Source of the DNA: Hippea jasoniae
Lineage (GTDB): Bacteria; Campylobacterota_A; Desulfurellia; Desulfurellales; Hippeaceae
Assembly (NCBI RefSeq): GCF_000744435.1
Contig: NZ_JQLX01000010.1
Location: 1-64,000, forward strand
DNA length: 64,000 bases
Direction: 5' to 3'
Positions 9,204 to 17,756 of this stretch are shown piece by piece. The notes under the pieces were generated by a model. The model did no database searches. It was not told where the DNA came from and saw nothing but the letters and a program-made list of their open reading frames with translations. Each line of letters starts with the position of its first letter. The stretch's first letter is position 1. The translations under genes were made by a program, and so were the position numbers.

Positions 9204-12200
9204 CCAACAGACCCTTTTAATTTTTGAATGAGATAGAAAAATAGCGGTATAAACAATACACCAATTAAGGTTGCAGCAACCATGCCGCTTACCACAACAA
9301 TGCCTATTATGTGGCGAGACATAGCACCTGCACCACTGCTTAAAATCAAAGATAAAGAGCCTGCAATAAATGCAACAGAAGTCATAACAATAGGTCTGAA
9401 TCGGATTTTGGCAGCTTCTTTTGTAGCATCAAGGAGTGTTAATCCCTCTTTTAGTTTGTAGAAACCAAACTCCACAAGCAGAATAGCGTTTTTGGCAGAC
9501 AGACCAATTAAAGTTATAATGCCAACTTGCATGTAGATGTCGTTTTCAAGATGCAACAGATACAAACCACCAACTGCGCCTAAGATTGCAAAAGGAATAC
9601 TTAAGAGAATCGAAACAGGGGCAGAAAAGCTCTCATAAAGAGCTGTTAGAATCAGAAAAACAAAAATGATGGAGAATATATAGGCCTTTAGACCCTTTTT
9701 TTGTGCTTTTAGCTGCTGCAGGCTTGCACCAGACCATGCAATCGTATATCCCTCAGGCAGATATTGTTTTGCAAGTTTTATTATTTCTTTCATTGCATCG
9801 CCTGTGGTAAAACCTGCTGCTGGCATACCGATGATTTTTGCAGCATCAAACAGATTGAAACGCTCAAGCAGCGATGGAGCTGTTGTGCGTTTGACGGTTA
9901 TGAGCGTATCGATCGGCACCATTGCACCGTTTCTTGATTTTACGAATATGTATCTGTAATCATAAATCGATTTTCTAAAGTTGCCTGCTGCCTCTACATC
10001 GACATGAAACACCTTGCCGTATAGATTGAAGTCGTTAACATAGTAGCGAGAAAAGTAAGCTGTGATGGTTGAATAGATATCGTTTATATTTACGCCAAGC
10101 ATTTTGGCTTTCTGTCTGTTGACCTTTATATCAAACTGCGGGATGTTGCCAATCAGCGTTGTTCTTACGCTCATAAGCTTTTTATCCCTGTTTGCCTGAG
10201 CTATAAAGTTGTTTATATTTTTGAGAAATAGATTGATCGGGTCACCTTTTCTGTTCTGGATGTAGAAGCTAAAACCACCGGTGATACTCATGCCCATAAT
10301 TGGTGGAGGGTTAAACGCATAAACGGCCGCTTTTTTGTTTCTAAATTCCTCAAACATGATGCTTTTGGCGATAAACATCGAGCTTTTTTTGAAACCTTTT
10401 CTTTTTGACCAATCCTTTAGGTTTACAAATGTAATGGCGGAGTTTGACTGAACCGAAAAGGAGGCAAGGTCGATGCCAGCTACAGAAAGTTCGCTTTTTA
10501 TTAAGGGGTTTCTTAGTAGTGACTTTTCGATCTGATGAACAGCCTTTATTGTTTGACTGACAGCCTCACCTGGCATCAAATATGTCATAACAAACACGAT
10601 TCCCTTATCCTCAGGTGGCACAAGGGCTTTAGGTAGTTTTTTATAAAGATGAACAATCGCAATTATGACAATTCCGTAGATAATCAGTGCAAAAAAAGCA
10701 TATTTGATTACCTTTGTGATGGTTGAGACAAATTTAGCTGTTAACCAGTCAAAAAACCTTTGAAACAGCTCAATCGGTTTTACCACTTTCATATCCTTCT
10801 TTAAGAAAACAGCGCATAGAGCGGGTGTTAAGGTTAATGCAACAACGCCTGATAGAAACATCGAGATAGAAAGCGTGATTGCAAATTGCTCAAACATTTT
10901 GCCTGTGAAGCCGCCAAGAAACGCTGCTGGCACAAAAACGGCTGATAAAACAAGCACAATGGCAATAATCGGTGATGTTATCTCATCCATCGCTTTAATT
11001 GTTGCCTCTTTGGGTGGCAGATTTTCCTCACTCATGATCCTTTCAACATTTTCAATAACCACGATGGCATCATCAACAACAAGACCGATTGCTAAAATCA
11101 ATCCAAACAGCGTCAAAAGATTGATAGAAAAGCCAAAGATGTATAAACCTGCAAATGTTCCTATAATCGATACGGGAATCGCCAAAACAGGAATCAATGT
11201 TGCCCTTATGTTTCCTAAAAAGATATAAACAACCACAACTACTAAAATCAGGGCGATAATCAGGGTATCTATCACCTCATCTATAGAGGCTTTAATAAAC
11301 TTTGTTGGGTCATACGGTGTTGAGTATCGGATACCGGAGGGAAAATTTTTTGAAAGTTCTTTGAGTTTTTTATCTACAGCTTGAGAGACAGCCAATGCAT
11401 TTGAAAGAGGGGCGGAGAATATTCCTACTGTCACGGCGGGTTTTGTGTTGAAAAATGTTTTAACCGCATAGCTTTCGCTTGCAAGTTCTACCTTTGCCAC
11501 ATCTTTTAGCTTTAGCGTAGCACCATCGGGCAGACTTCTAATAATTATATTTTGAAAGGCTTTTGCGCTTTTAAGCCTGCCTTCGCCTTTGACGATGTAT
11601 GTGTAGGCTGAGTATCTTTCAATATCTGGTGGAGCTGCGATGCTACCAGCTGTAAAGTTGTTGTTTTGCCTTTTTATTGCAGCGATAACATCCTCAGGAG
11701 TGAGGTGGAAGTAATAAAGCTTTTGAGGATTTAGCCATACCCTTATTGCATAGTTTCTTGCACCCCAGATAATCGCATCGCCTACGCCATCTACCCGTTT
11801 AAGCGTATCAAGAACATTTATCGATATGTAGTTGCTCAATGTTGTGGTATCCATCGTATTGCTGTAGAAAGCATAAACCTTTAGTATATCAGGATTGCGC
11901 TTTCTTACGACGATGCCCAGTCTTCTTACTGGCTCTGGGAGTTTGGAAATTACTGTTTGCAGTCTGTTGTTAACATCTATCTTTGCAAGCTCCGGGTCTG
12001 TTCCAACTTTAAAATAAACGCTTATGTTTAAAGAACCCTCAGAAGCGGTTGATTCTATGTATAAGAGATTTGGTGTGCCGTTTATGGCATCTTCGATAAT
12101 CGTTGCCACACTGTTTAGGATGGTTTGGGGGTCTGCGCCTGGATAGTATGCAGCTATCGTAACACGGGGTGGCGATAGTGTTGGATATTCTTTAACGGGC

Positions 12201-12292
12201 AGATTTTTTATTGCCAAAACACCGGCGAGTATAATTATAAGGGCTATAACAATGGCAAAGCGAGGTCTGTTGATAAAGAATTTTGAAATCAT
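9200..12292 (-). CDS. RND efflux permease (HAE1/AcrB family)
   Basis: 1030-residue inner-membrane proton-driven multidrug exporter of the hydrophobe/amphiphile efflux-1 group. It begins 'MISKFFINRPRFA', the standard AcrB-like cytoplasmic start before TM1. The proton-relay residues are present: the aspartate pair in 'GLVVDDAIVVIENVER' (TM4) and the lysine in 'GLSAKNAILLVEF' (TM10). Two large periplasmic loops follow TM1 and TM7. Length and motifs indicate an intact pump. Substrates cannot be predicted. It overlaps both partner genes by 4 bases. Confidence 0.95.
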   Translation of the reverse strand: MISKFFINRPRFAIVIALIIILAGVLAIKNLPVKEYPTLSPPRVTIAAYYPGADPQTILNSVATIIEDAINGTPNLLYIESTASEGSLNISVYFKVGTDPELAKIDVNNRLQTVISKLPEPVRRLGIVVRKRNPDILKVYAFYSNTMDTTTLSNYISINVLDTLKRVDGVGDAIIWGARNYAIRVWLNPQKLYYFHLTPEDVIAAIKRQNNNFTAGSIAAPPDIERYSAYTYIVKGEGRLKSAKAFQNIIIRSLPDGATLKLKDVAKVELASESYAVKTFFNTKPAVTVGIFSAPLSNALAVSQAVDKKLKELSKNFPSGIRYSTPYDPTKFIKASIDEVIDTLIIALILVVVVVYIFLGNIRATLIPVLAIPVSIIGTFAGLYIFGFSINLLTLFGLILAIGLVVDDAIVVIENVERIMSEENLPPKEATIKAMDEITSPIIAIVLVLSAVFVPAAFLGGFTGKMFEQFAITLSISMFLSGVVALTLTPALCAVFLKKDMKVVKPIELFQRFFDWLTAKFVSTITKVIKYAFFALIIYGIVIIAIVHLYKKLPKALVPPEDKGIVFVMTYLMPGEAVSQTIKAVHQIEKSLLRNPLIKSELSVAGIDLASFSVQSNSAITFVNLKDWSKRKGFKKSSMFIAKSIMFEEFRNKKAAVYAFNPPPIMGMSITGGFSFYIQNRKGDPINLFLKNINNFIAQANRDKKLMSVRTTLIGNIPQFDIKVNRQKAKMLGVNINDIYSTITAYFSRYYVNDFNLYGKVFHVDVEAAGNFRKSIYDYRYIFVKSRNGAMVPIDTLITVKRTTAPSLLERFNLFDAAKIIGMPAAGFTTGDAMKEIIKLAKQYLPEGYTIAWSGASLQQLKAQKKGLKAYIFSIIFVFLILTALYESFSAPVSILLSIPFAILGAVGGLYLLHLENDIYMQVGIITLIGLSAKNAILLVEFGFYKLKEGLTLLDATKEAAKIRFRPIVMTSVAFIAGSLSLILSSGAGAMSRHIIGIVVVSGMVAATLIGVLFIPLFFYLIQKLKGSVG

Positions 12293-13347
12293 TTGTTATC
12301 AACAATCCTATCGATGATAACTTTTTTTGCGCCTCTTAGTTTAATTAAGTTGTCTATTATTACAAGGTCGCCTTCATGCAAGCCTTTAATAATAAAATTC
12401 AGTCCCTTTTGCCCTATAATTTTTACCACTTGTGGAATCGGATGATTGTTTTTTACCACAAAAACCATAGAGATTGGGCCGTTCTGGATAAGGCTTGTCT
12501 GGGGTATGACTGCGGCGTTGTGATATTTTAAGCCGGTTAGGGAGATATTTACAAACTCATTGTCAAGTAGATTGTTTTTGTGGTTTTTGAATACTGCTCT
12601 GAGTTTTACAGTCGAGGTTGAAGGATCGATCGATTTTGATATATAGTCAATTATGCCTGTCTGGTTGATTTTTTTGATAAAGACCTTTATTTTTCCACTT
12701 TTTAGCTGCTTTGCCATTTTGAAATAATCTTTGTCGCTAATTGAAAAATACACATAAATGGGGTCTATTTTTATGATTTTTAAAAGCGGCATGCCTCCTG
12801 TGATGTAGTTGCCGCAGTTTTTATAAACAAGTGATGTTATTCCGCTTATAGGCGCTTTTATGCGGGTGTAGCTTAGCTTTATCTGGGCCAGTTTGAGCTT
12901 TGCCTTTAGCATCTTTAGTGTTGCTAATGCGGATTTATAGCTTGATAAAGCCTTATCGAATGCTTCGGGAGATATGAGTTTTTCTAAGAAAGCCTTTTGT
13001 GAGCGTTTAAAGTCTTTTTCGGTTTTAGCAACGATTGCTTCTTGAGCCTGGATTTGTGCTTTTATGCTATTGACTTCAGCCTGATAGATCGATGGATCGA
13101 TTAAAAACAGCAGCTGACCCTTTTTTACGAAACTACCTTCTTTAAAGTAGCGCTTTAGTAGCTCCCCTGAGATTTTTGCAGTTATAACAACATCCTTTGA
13201 GGCTTTTGCTTTAGCTGGGTAGTTTATTGAGTAGGGGATATCCTTTAGATGTATGCGCAAAGCATCAACATGCGGTGGCGGTAGATTCCTTGCGTAGGCT
13301 TTAATGCTAAATAATGCAAAAATCAGTAAGATTAAAACCTTTTTCAT
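12289..13347 (-). CDS. RND efflux periplasmic adaptor subunit (AcrA-type)
   Basis: 352-residue membrane fusion protein linking the RND permease to the outer-membrane channel. It has an N-terminal signal peptide (about 1-19, ending 'KAYA'), a split lipoyl domain, a central alpha-helical hairpin ('SIKAQIQAQEAIVAKTEKD'), and beta-barrel and membrane-proximal regions ('LSYTRIKAPISGITS'). No lipobox cysteine is seen, unlike AcrA, so anchoring may rely on the signal region or be absent. It is the first gene of the leftward unit and has a promoter directly upstream. Confidence 0.93.
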   Translation of the reverse strand: MKKVLILLIFALFSIKAYARNLPPPHVDALRIHLKDIPYSINYPAKAKASKDVVITAKISGELLKRYFKEGSFVKKGQLLFLIDPSIYQAEVNSIKAQIQAQEAIVAKTEKDFKRSQKAFLEKLISPEAFDKALSSYKSALATLKMLKAKLKLAQIKLSYTRIKAPISGITSLVYKNCGNYITGGMPLLKIIKIDPIYVYFSISDKDYFKMAKQLKSGKIKVFIKKINQTGIIDYISKSIDPSTSTVKLRAVFKNHKNNLLDNEFVNISLTGLKYHNAAVIPQTSLIQNGPISMVFVVKNNHPIPQVVKIIGQKGLNFIIKGLHEGDLVIIDNLIKLRGAKKVIIDRIVDNK

Positions 13348-13369
13348 CCTGACCCCTTTTTAGAAAAGG

Positions 13370-13396
13370 CATATATGATTTTTTTGCAACTGTCAA
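13370..13396 (-). promoter_or_regulatory. sigma-70-type promoter of the efflux-hyp unit
   Basis: Minus strand TTGACA (13391-13396) is followed by TATATG after 15 bases, or by TATGCC after 17. It lies just upstream of the adaptor gene and is the only convincing promoter seen for the leftward block. The perfect -35 is strong; the -10 is ambiguous. Confidence 0.5.
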
Positions 13397-13401
13397 GGAG
13401 A

Positions 13402-13430
13402 TTGTATTGCAGAGTTTTTAAGTGTAAAAT
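13402..13430 (+). promoter_or_regulatory. promoter of cobU, apparently giving a leaderless mRNA
   Basis: TTGTAT, a 17-base spacer and TAAAAT (five of six to consensus) end at 13430, six bases before the cobU ATG at 13437. No ribosome site precedes the ATG. Transcription should start at or within a base or two of the start codon. Confidence 0.5.
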
Positions 13431-13436
13431 GATTGT

Positions 13437-13934
13437 ATGATTTGTTTAATTACAGGTGGTGCAAAAAGTGGCAAGAGCCGATATGCTGTTGAGATGGCAA
13501 AGAAATACAATTGCAAACGCTACTTTATTGCAACAGCAGAGGCGTTTGACGATGAAATGAAAGAAAAGATTATGCGACATAAAGAGGAGCGAGAAGGATT
13601 ATTTGAAACGATTGAGGAGCCTGTTTTTTTGTCGGATGCTTTGATAAAAGTAGAAAATAATGCAGTTTGTGTTGTAGATTGCTTAACTGTTTGGACATTC
13701 AACCTTTTACACTACAACAAAACCGAAGAGATAGATAATTTCTTGGAAATTTTAAAAAAGATAAACTTTGACCTGTATATCGTTACAAACGAGGTGGGGA
13801 TGGGTATTGTGCCAGCCGATAGCCTAAGCAGGCGCTATAGGGATATGCTTGGGAGCATCAATCAAAAGGTTGCCAAAATGGCTGATAGGGTTGTGTTGAT
13901 GGTAAGTGGGATCCCAGTGCAGATAAAATCCTGA
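13437..13934 (+). CDS. cobU: adenosylcobinamide kinase/adenosylcobinamide-phosphate guanylyltransferase CobU
   Basis: 165-residue bifunctional enzyme of late cobalamin assembly and salvage: it phosphorylates adenosylcobinamide and transfers GMP to it. The P-loop is 'GGAKSGKSRYA' (about residues 7-17). The guanylylated histidine is in 'RHKEERE' (His48), and 'VVDCLTVW' and 'TNEVGMGIVPA' are family motifs. Length is slightly short but complete. No other cobalamin gene is nearby, so it may serve salvage with partners elsewhere. It is divergent from the efflux unit and lacks a Shine-Dalgarno sequence. Confidence 0.94.
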   Translation: MICLITGGAKSGKSRYAVEMAKKYNCKRYFIATAEAFDDEMKEKIMRHKEEREGLFETIEEPVFLSDALIKVENNAVCVVDCLTVWTFNLLHYNKTEEIDNFLEILKKINFDLYIVTNEVGMGIVPADSLSRRYRDMLGSINQKVAKMADRVVLMVSGIPVQIKS

Positions 13935-13950
13935 AATTTTTAAAAATTCT

Positions 13951-14000
13951 TGGAGTCACACTCCACAAATTTTGACAAAAATGTGGAGTTATGCTACAAG
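13951..14000 (+). promoter_or_regulatory. promoter with two palindromic operator-like sites, DUF4143 ATPase gene
   Basis: TTGACA (13972-13977), 17 bases, then TACAAG (13995-14000) place the transcription start at about 14007, the ATG itself. A perfect palindrome TGGAGT-N3-ACTCCA spans 13951-13965. A second, imperfect copy (TGGAGT-N3-GCTACA) spans 13984-13998, overlapping the -10. The two are 33 bp apart, about three helical turns. This looks like an operator pair for a dimeric repressor, possibly autoregulation. Confidence 0.55.
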
Positions 14001-14006
14001 TTTATT

Positions 14007-15131
14007 ATGTATATCCAAAGGGCTTACGACTTAGAAAAACTGATTAAAAAAAATAGGGTATTAATCATATATGGAGCAAGAAGGGTTGGGAAAACAACAT
14101 TAGTGAAAGAGTTTTTAAATAAAACTTCTTATAAGTATAAGTTTGATACAGGAGATAATATACTTTTGAAGGAATTGTTTGAGAAAGCTGATCTAAAAAA
14201 AATAAAAGAATACTGTGAAGGGTATCAACTAATTGCAATCGATGAGGCTCAATATATAAATAACATAGGCAAAGCGTTAAAAATTATCGTTGATTATGTT
14301 GATGATATCTATGTAATTGCGACAGGTTCTTCATCTTTTGATTTGATAAATAAAACAGGTGAACCTTTAACGGGCAGAAAAAGAACAATTCTTTTATATC
14401 CATTTAGTTTGAGTGAAGTTTATGGGGTTTACAACAGATATGAATTAAAGGAGAGAATTGAGGATTTTCTTATTTTTGGTATGTATCCAGAGGTTGTTTT
14501 GGCTAAAGATAGACAGGAGAAAATCGAAATATTACAAGAGCTTGTGAATTCCTATCTACTTAAAGACATCTTGAGTTTCGAAAAGATGAAGTCATCGACT
14601 TTATTACTTGATCTGTTGAGATTGTTGAGTTTTCAGGTAGGGCAGCTTGTTTCATTGAGTGAACTTGCCGTGAACCTTCATGTAGATGTCAAAACGGTGA
14701 AAAGATACCTTGATCTGCTGCAAAAGAGTTTTATTATAAGGAAAGTAGAAGGCTTTGGTAGGAATTTAAGAAAAGAGATATCGTCAAAAAGCAAGTATTA
14801 CTTCATCGATAACGGTATCAGAAATGCGGTAATAATGAACTTTAATCCGCTTAATCTAAGGGATGATGTAGGAGGCTTGTGGGAGAATTTTATTGTAATG
14901 GAAAAGATTAAAAAAGCAACTTATGCTCGTATTCCTGCACTTTACTATTTTTGGCGAACCTACAGCGGTGAAGAAATCGATTTAGTTGAAGTTTCAGATG
15001 GTAAAATTCATGCTTTTGAGATGAAATATACTCCAAAGCATACAAAAATACCCAAAAGTTGGCAGAAATATTACAGCGATGCCGAATTTGATGTTATACA
15101 TGCAGATAATTTTACAGATTTTTTGTTATGA
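14007..15131 (+). CDS. AAA ATPase with C-terminal DUF4143 domain
   Basis: 374-residue P-loop ATPase of the archaeal/bacterial AAA_14-DUF4143 family. Walker A is 'GARRVGKTT' (about 23-31), Walker B 'LIAIDEAQ', sensor I 'VIATGSSSFD'. A winged-helix-like middle region ('LSELAVNLHVDVKTVKRYLDLLQ') precedes a C-terminal PD-(D/E)xK-like fold ('GEEIDLVEVSDGKIHAFEMK'). The start is set at the ATG at 14007 because the promoter and operators lie in front of it; an upstream in-frame start at 13950 would be outside the transcript. Members are often isolated genes of unknown role, sometimes suspected of defence or toxin-like functions. It ends 6 bases before the convergent neighbour. Confidence 0.85.
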   Translation: MYIQRAYDLEKLIKKNRVLIIYGARRVGKTTLVKEFLNKTSYKYKFDTGDNILLKELFEKADLKKIKEYCEGYQLIAIDEAQYINNIGKALKIIVDYVDDIYVIATGSSSFDLINKTGEPLTGRKRTILLYPFSLSEVYGVYNRYELKERIEDFLIFGMYPEVVLAKDRQEKIEILQELVNSYLLKDILSFEKMKSSTLLLDLLRLLSFQVGQLVSLSELAVNLHVDVKTVKRYLDLLQKSFIIRKVEGFGRNLRKEISSKSKYYFIDNGIRNAVIMNFNPLNLRDDVGGLWENFIVMEKIKKATYARIPALYYFWRTYSGEEIDLVEVSDGKIHAFEMKYTPKHTKIPKSWQKYYSDAEFDVIHADNFTDFLL

Positions 15132-15137
15132 GGATTA

Positions 15138-17645
15138 TTAGAAATTGCTATTTATCAGCTGTAAAAACTCACTCTCAGGCATCGGTTTTGCAAGCAGATA
15201 CCCTTGAATGTAATCGCATCCAAACTCTTTTAAAATCTCAAGCTGCTCTTTTGTTTCAACGCCTTCAGCTATTGTTTTTAGATTGAGCTGTCTGGCAAGG
15301 TAGATAATGGTGTTTACAATGGCGCGGGTTTTGGCATCTTCAACCATTTTTCTTGTAAAGCAAATATCTATTTTTATTGTGTCTATGGGGAGGTTTGATA
15401 TGTAGCTTAGAGAGGAATAACCAGTGCCAAAATCATCCACAGAGATGGAAAAGCCGTTATCTTTCAGTTGGGTTAGAATTTCTCTGGCTTTGCTTAAATT
15501 TTCAAGCAAGAGTCTTTCTGTTATCTCAATTGAGATATTCTTTGAAAAATCGCCCGCTTTTTTAGTTAAGAAATCAACAAATGCTTTGTTTTTGAGGTTT
15601 GTTGGTGTTATGTTTATTGATAGTTTTAACGGTTTAGGTATTTTTTTTAATGCATTTATGGCATGATCCACTATGTATTTTTCAAATCTATCAATAAGAT
15701 TTGACCTTTCAAGAACAGGTATAAATTCTATGGGTGATATTATATTGCCCTCTTTGATCCACCGAACAAGAGCTTCTGAGCCTGCTATTTTCTGGGATAG
15801 AGTTTCAAAATATGGCTGATAGAATAGAGCGAATTCTTTCTTGGATAAAGCTTTTTCTGCTTCCATCTTTATTTTCAGTGATTTTGTGATTTTTTCCTTA
15901 ATCTCTTCTTTGTAAAAGCTAATAGAAGGTGAGTTTCTGTTTGCCTCCTTTAATGAAAAGTGGGCTTTTAAAAGCAGCTCATCTGCTGTTTTTCCATCAA
16001 CAGGAAAAACACTTACGCCGAAGTTAAATATCATCTGAATGGCTCTGCCATCCTTTGTTTTGTATGGTTTCGATAAAAGATTTAACAGATTTGAGCTGAC
16101 ACTTATAATGTCTTCTGTATTGCTCATATCTTTAAAAAGCACACCAAACCTTGATGTTTCTAACTTTGCCACTACATCGTATGACCTCAAAAAAGCAGTT
16201 ATGCGTTTTGCGATACTTTTTAGAATTTCATTACCTGCTTCAAATCCAAACATCTCATTAATGGAAGAAAACTGAACAGGGTTTATAATGCATACTCCAC
16301 CCAATATCTTTTTATATTTTGCTCTTTCGATAAAACGGTTTATAGCATCAATAAAGGCATCCCTGTTTAGAAGGCCAGTGAGAGGGTCTTTTTTTAGTAT
16401 ATCATCTATTGCTTTTATCAACACTTTTTCATTTGTAATATCCTTAATGGCTGCTATGTAGTATGTTGTATCGCTTTTTATCTGTGATATCTGAAGCATA
16501 ACCTTTCTTGGTGTTCCGTTTTTTGCTTTGCATAAGGCAACCTCTGAAAATAAATTAGACTTTCGAAGCTTTCTGTAAAATCCAAAAAGGCTTTCATCAG
16601 CGGTTTCATAGATCAATATCTTAAACGGTTTGCCTAAAATTTCCTCTTTTTTATAACCCAAAATCTGTTCAATTCTGCCACCTACAAACTGTATTTTAAG
16701 GTTTTTGTCGGCAACAACAGTTAAGTCAAAGGATTTATCTATGGCTGTTAGAAGAATTCTGTTTAATTTGTTTATTTCAAATTTCTCCAATGCAGCTGAT
16801 ACTACCTTTTTTATGTTTTCAAACAGAAAGAGGTATTCCTCTGAAAACAGGTTTTTTATTTTTGAATATAGCGTTAATATGTATTCAGTTTTGCCGTACC
16901 TTAACAATGGAATAGAGCAGATTGAATAAACACCGAATCGTTTTTGTAAATCCCTCCAGTAGGATAGGTTGTCGTTTTTGTATACATCGCCAACCGAAAC
17001 TATCTTTTTTGTCCAATATGCCTGACCTATTGTGCCCCTGCCTGATGGTTTTTGTGGATCTATGCTAATCTTTGACTTTTTAAATAGGGTTTTATAGGCT
17101 TTTCCACCGTATGCAAATAGAGGTTTATACGATAGTTTTTTTGGATCGGGTGCACCTATTACGGCAAGGTCTATCCCTTTTTCTTCAGATATAACCTTAC
17201 AGATTTTCTCTAAAGCCTCTTTTTCATTTTCTGTTTCTGATATTATTCTGTTTATGTTTGACAGGATTCGATAAAAGATTTCATATATCTTTTGTTTTGC
17301 CTGATCAACAACAATCACTATGCCTGCATAGTTGTTGTTGTAGGTTGCCGTGTAGCAAAAATTCATTGCAGGCCTTATAAATCCCTGTTTTGTCTTGTAG
17401 AGAATCTCCTGCAGCTCAACAACAAAATCCTCGCCCTGTAGCCTGCGCTTGATAATCCCATCTGCTTCTTTTTTGTATGACTCATCTATTAAATCGATTA
17501 GCTTTGTCTGTTTTAGTTCTTCAGGCGTATAACCAACAAAATTACAAAATGCATTATTTGCATAAACTATATATCCACCAGTTGAATATATATAAAAACC
17601 AAGTATATCTGATTTGTTTAAAGCCTTAAGTAGTTCTTCATCCAT
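15138..17645 (-). CDS. PAS-GAF-PAS-GGDEF-EAL signalling protein, probable c-di-GMP phosphodiesterase
   Basis: 835-residue cytosolic protein without membrane segments. Order: PAS (about 5-125), GAF (about 140-295), PAS (about 300-415), GGDEF (about 430-580), EAL (about 590-830). The GGDEF signature is replaced by 'ETSRF' ('VAKLETSRFGVLF'), so cyclase activity is unlikely. The EAL domain keeps all the usual catalytic residues: 'SEALVRW', 'SINITPTNL', 'IEITERL', 'DDFGTGYSSL', 'IKID', 'AEGVE' and 'QGYLLAKP'. It should therefore hydrolyse c-di-GMP, with the degenerate GGDEF perhaps as a GTP sensor. Ligands of the PAS and GAF domains are unknown. Confidence 0.92.
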   Translation of the reverse strand: MDEELLKALNKSDILGFYIYSTGGYIVYANNAFCNFVGYTPEELKQTKLIDLIDESYKKEADGIIKRRLQGEDFVVELQEILYKTKQGFIRPAMNFCYTATYNNNYAGIVIVVDQAKQKIYEIFYRILSNINRIISETENEKEALEKICKVISEEKGIDLAVIGAPDPKKLSYKPLFAYGGKAYKTLFKKSKISIDPQKPSGRGTIGQAYWTKKIVSVGDVYKNDNLSYWRDLQKRFGVYSICSIPLLRYGKTEYILTLYSKIKNLFSEEYLFLFENIKKVVSAALEKFEINKLNRILLTAIDKSFDLTVVADKNLKIQFVGGRIEQILGYKKEEILGKPFKILIYETADESLFGFYRKLRKSNLFSEVALCKAKNGTPRKVMLQISQIKSDTTYYIAAIKDITNEKVLIKAIDDILKKDPLTGLLNRDAFIDAINRFIERAKYKKILGGVCIINPVQFSSINEMFGFEAGNEILKSIAKRITAFLRSYDVVAKLETSRFGVLFKDMSNTEDIISVSSNLLNLLSKPYKTKDGRAIQMIFNFGVSVFPVDGKTADELLLKAHFSLKEANRNSPSISFYKEEIKEKITKSLKIKMEAEKALSKKEFALFYQPYFETLSQKIAGSEALVRWIKEGNIISPIEFIPVLERSNLIDRFEKYIVDHAINALKKIPKPLKLSINITPTNLKNKAFVDFLTKKAGDFSKNISIEITERLLLENLSKAREILTQLKDNGFSISVDDFGTGYSSLSYISNLPIDTIKIDICFTRKMVEDAKTRAIVNTIIYLARQLNLKTIAEGVETKEQLEILKEFGCDYIQGYLLAKPMPESEFLQLINSNF

Positions 17646-17672
17646 TTAACTAATCCTGTAAAACTAAGGATA

Positions 17673-17701
17673 TTTTTACAGTAATTTATTTATTCAGTCA
17701 A
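17673..17701 (-). promoter_or_regulatory. sigma-70-type promoter of the EAL protein gene
   Basis: Minus strand TTGACT (17696-17701), 17-base spacer, TAAAAA (17673-17678). It ends about 27 bases before the ATG at 17645, which has AGGA as a weak ribosome site. Confidence 0.45.
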
Positions 17702-17756
17702 GTATTTTTATATAGTAAGAGAATATTTAACTAATTTTCTAATTTATATTTAATTT

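Noticed and set aside
13950..14006. 19-codon N-terminal extension of the DUF4143 ATPase
   Set aside because: The extension covers the operator palindromes and promoter and lies upstream of the predicted transcription start.
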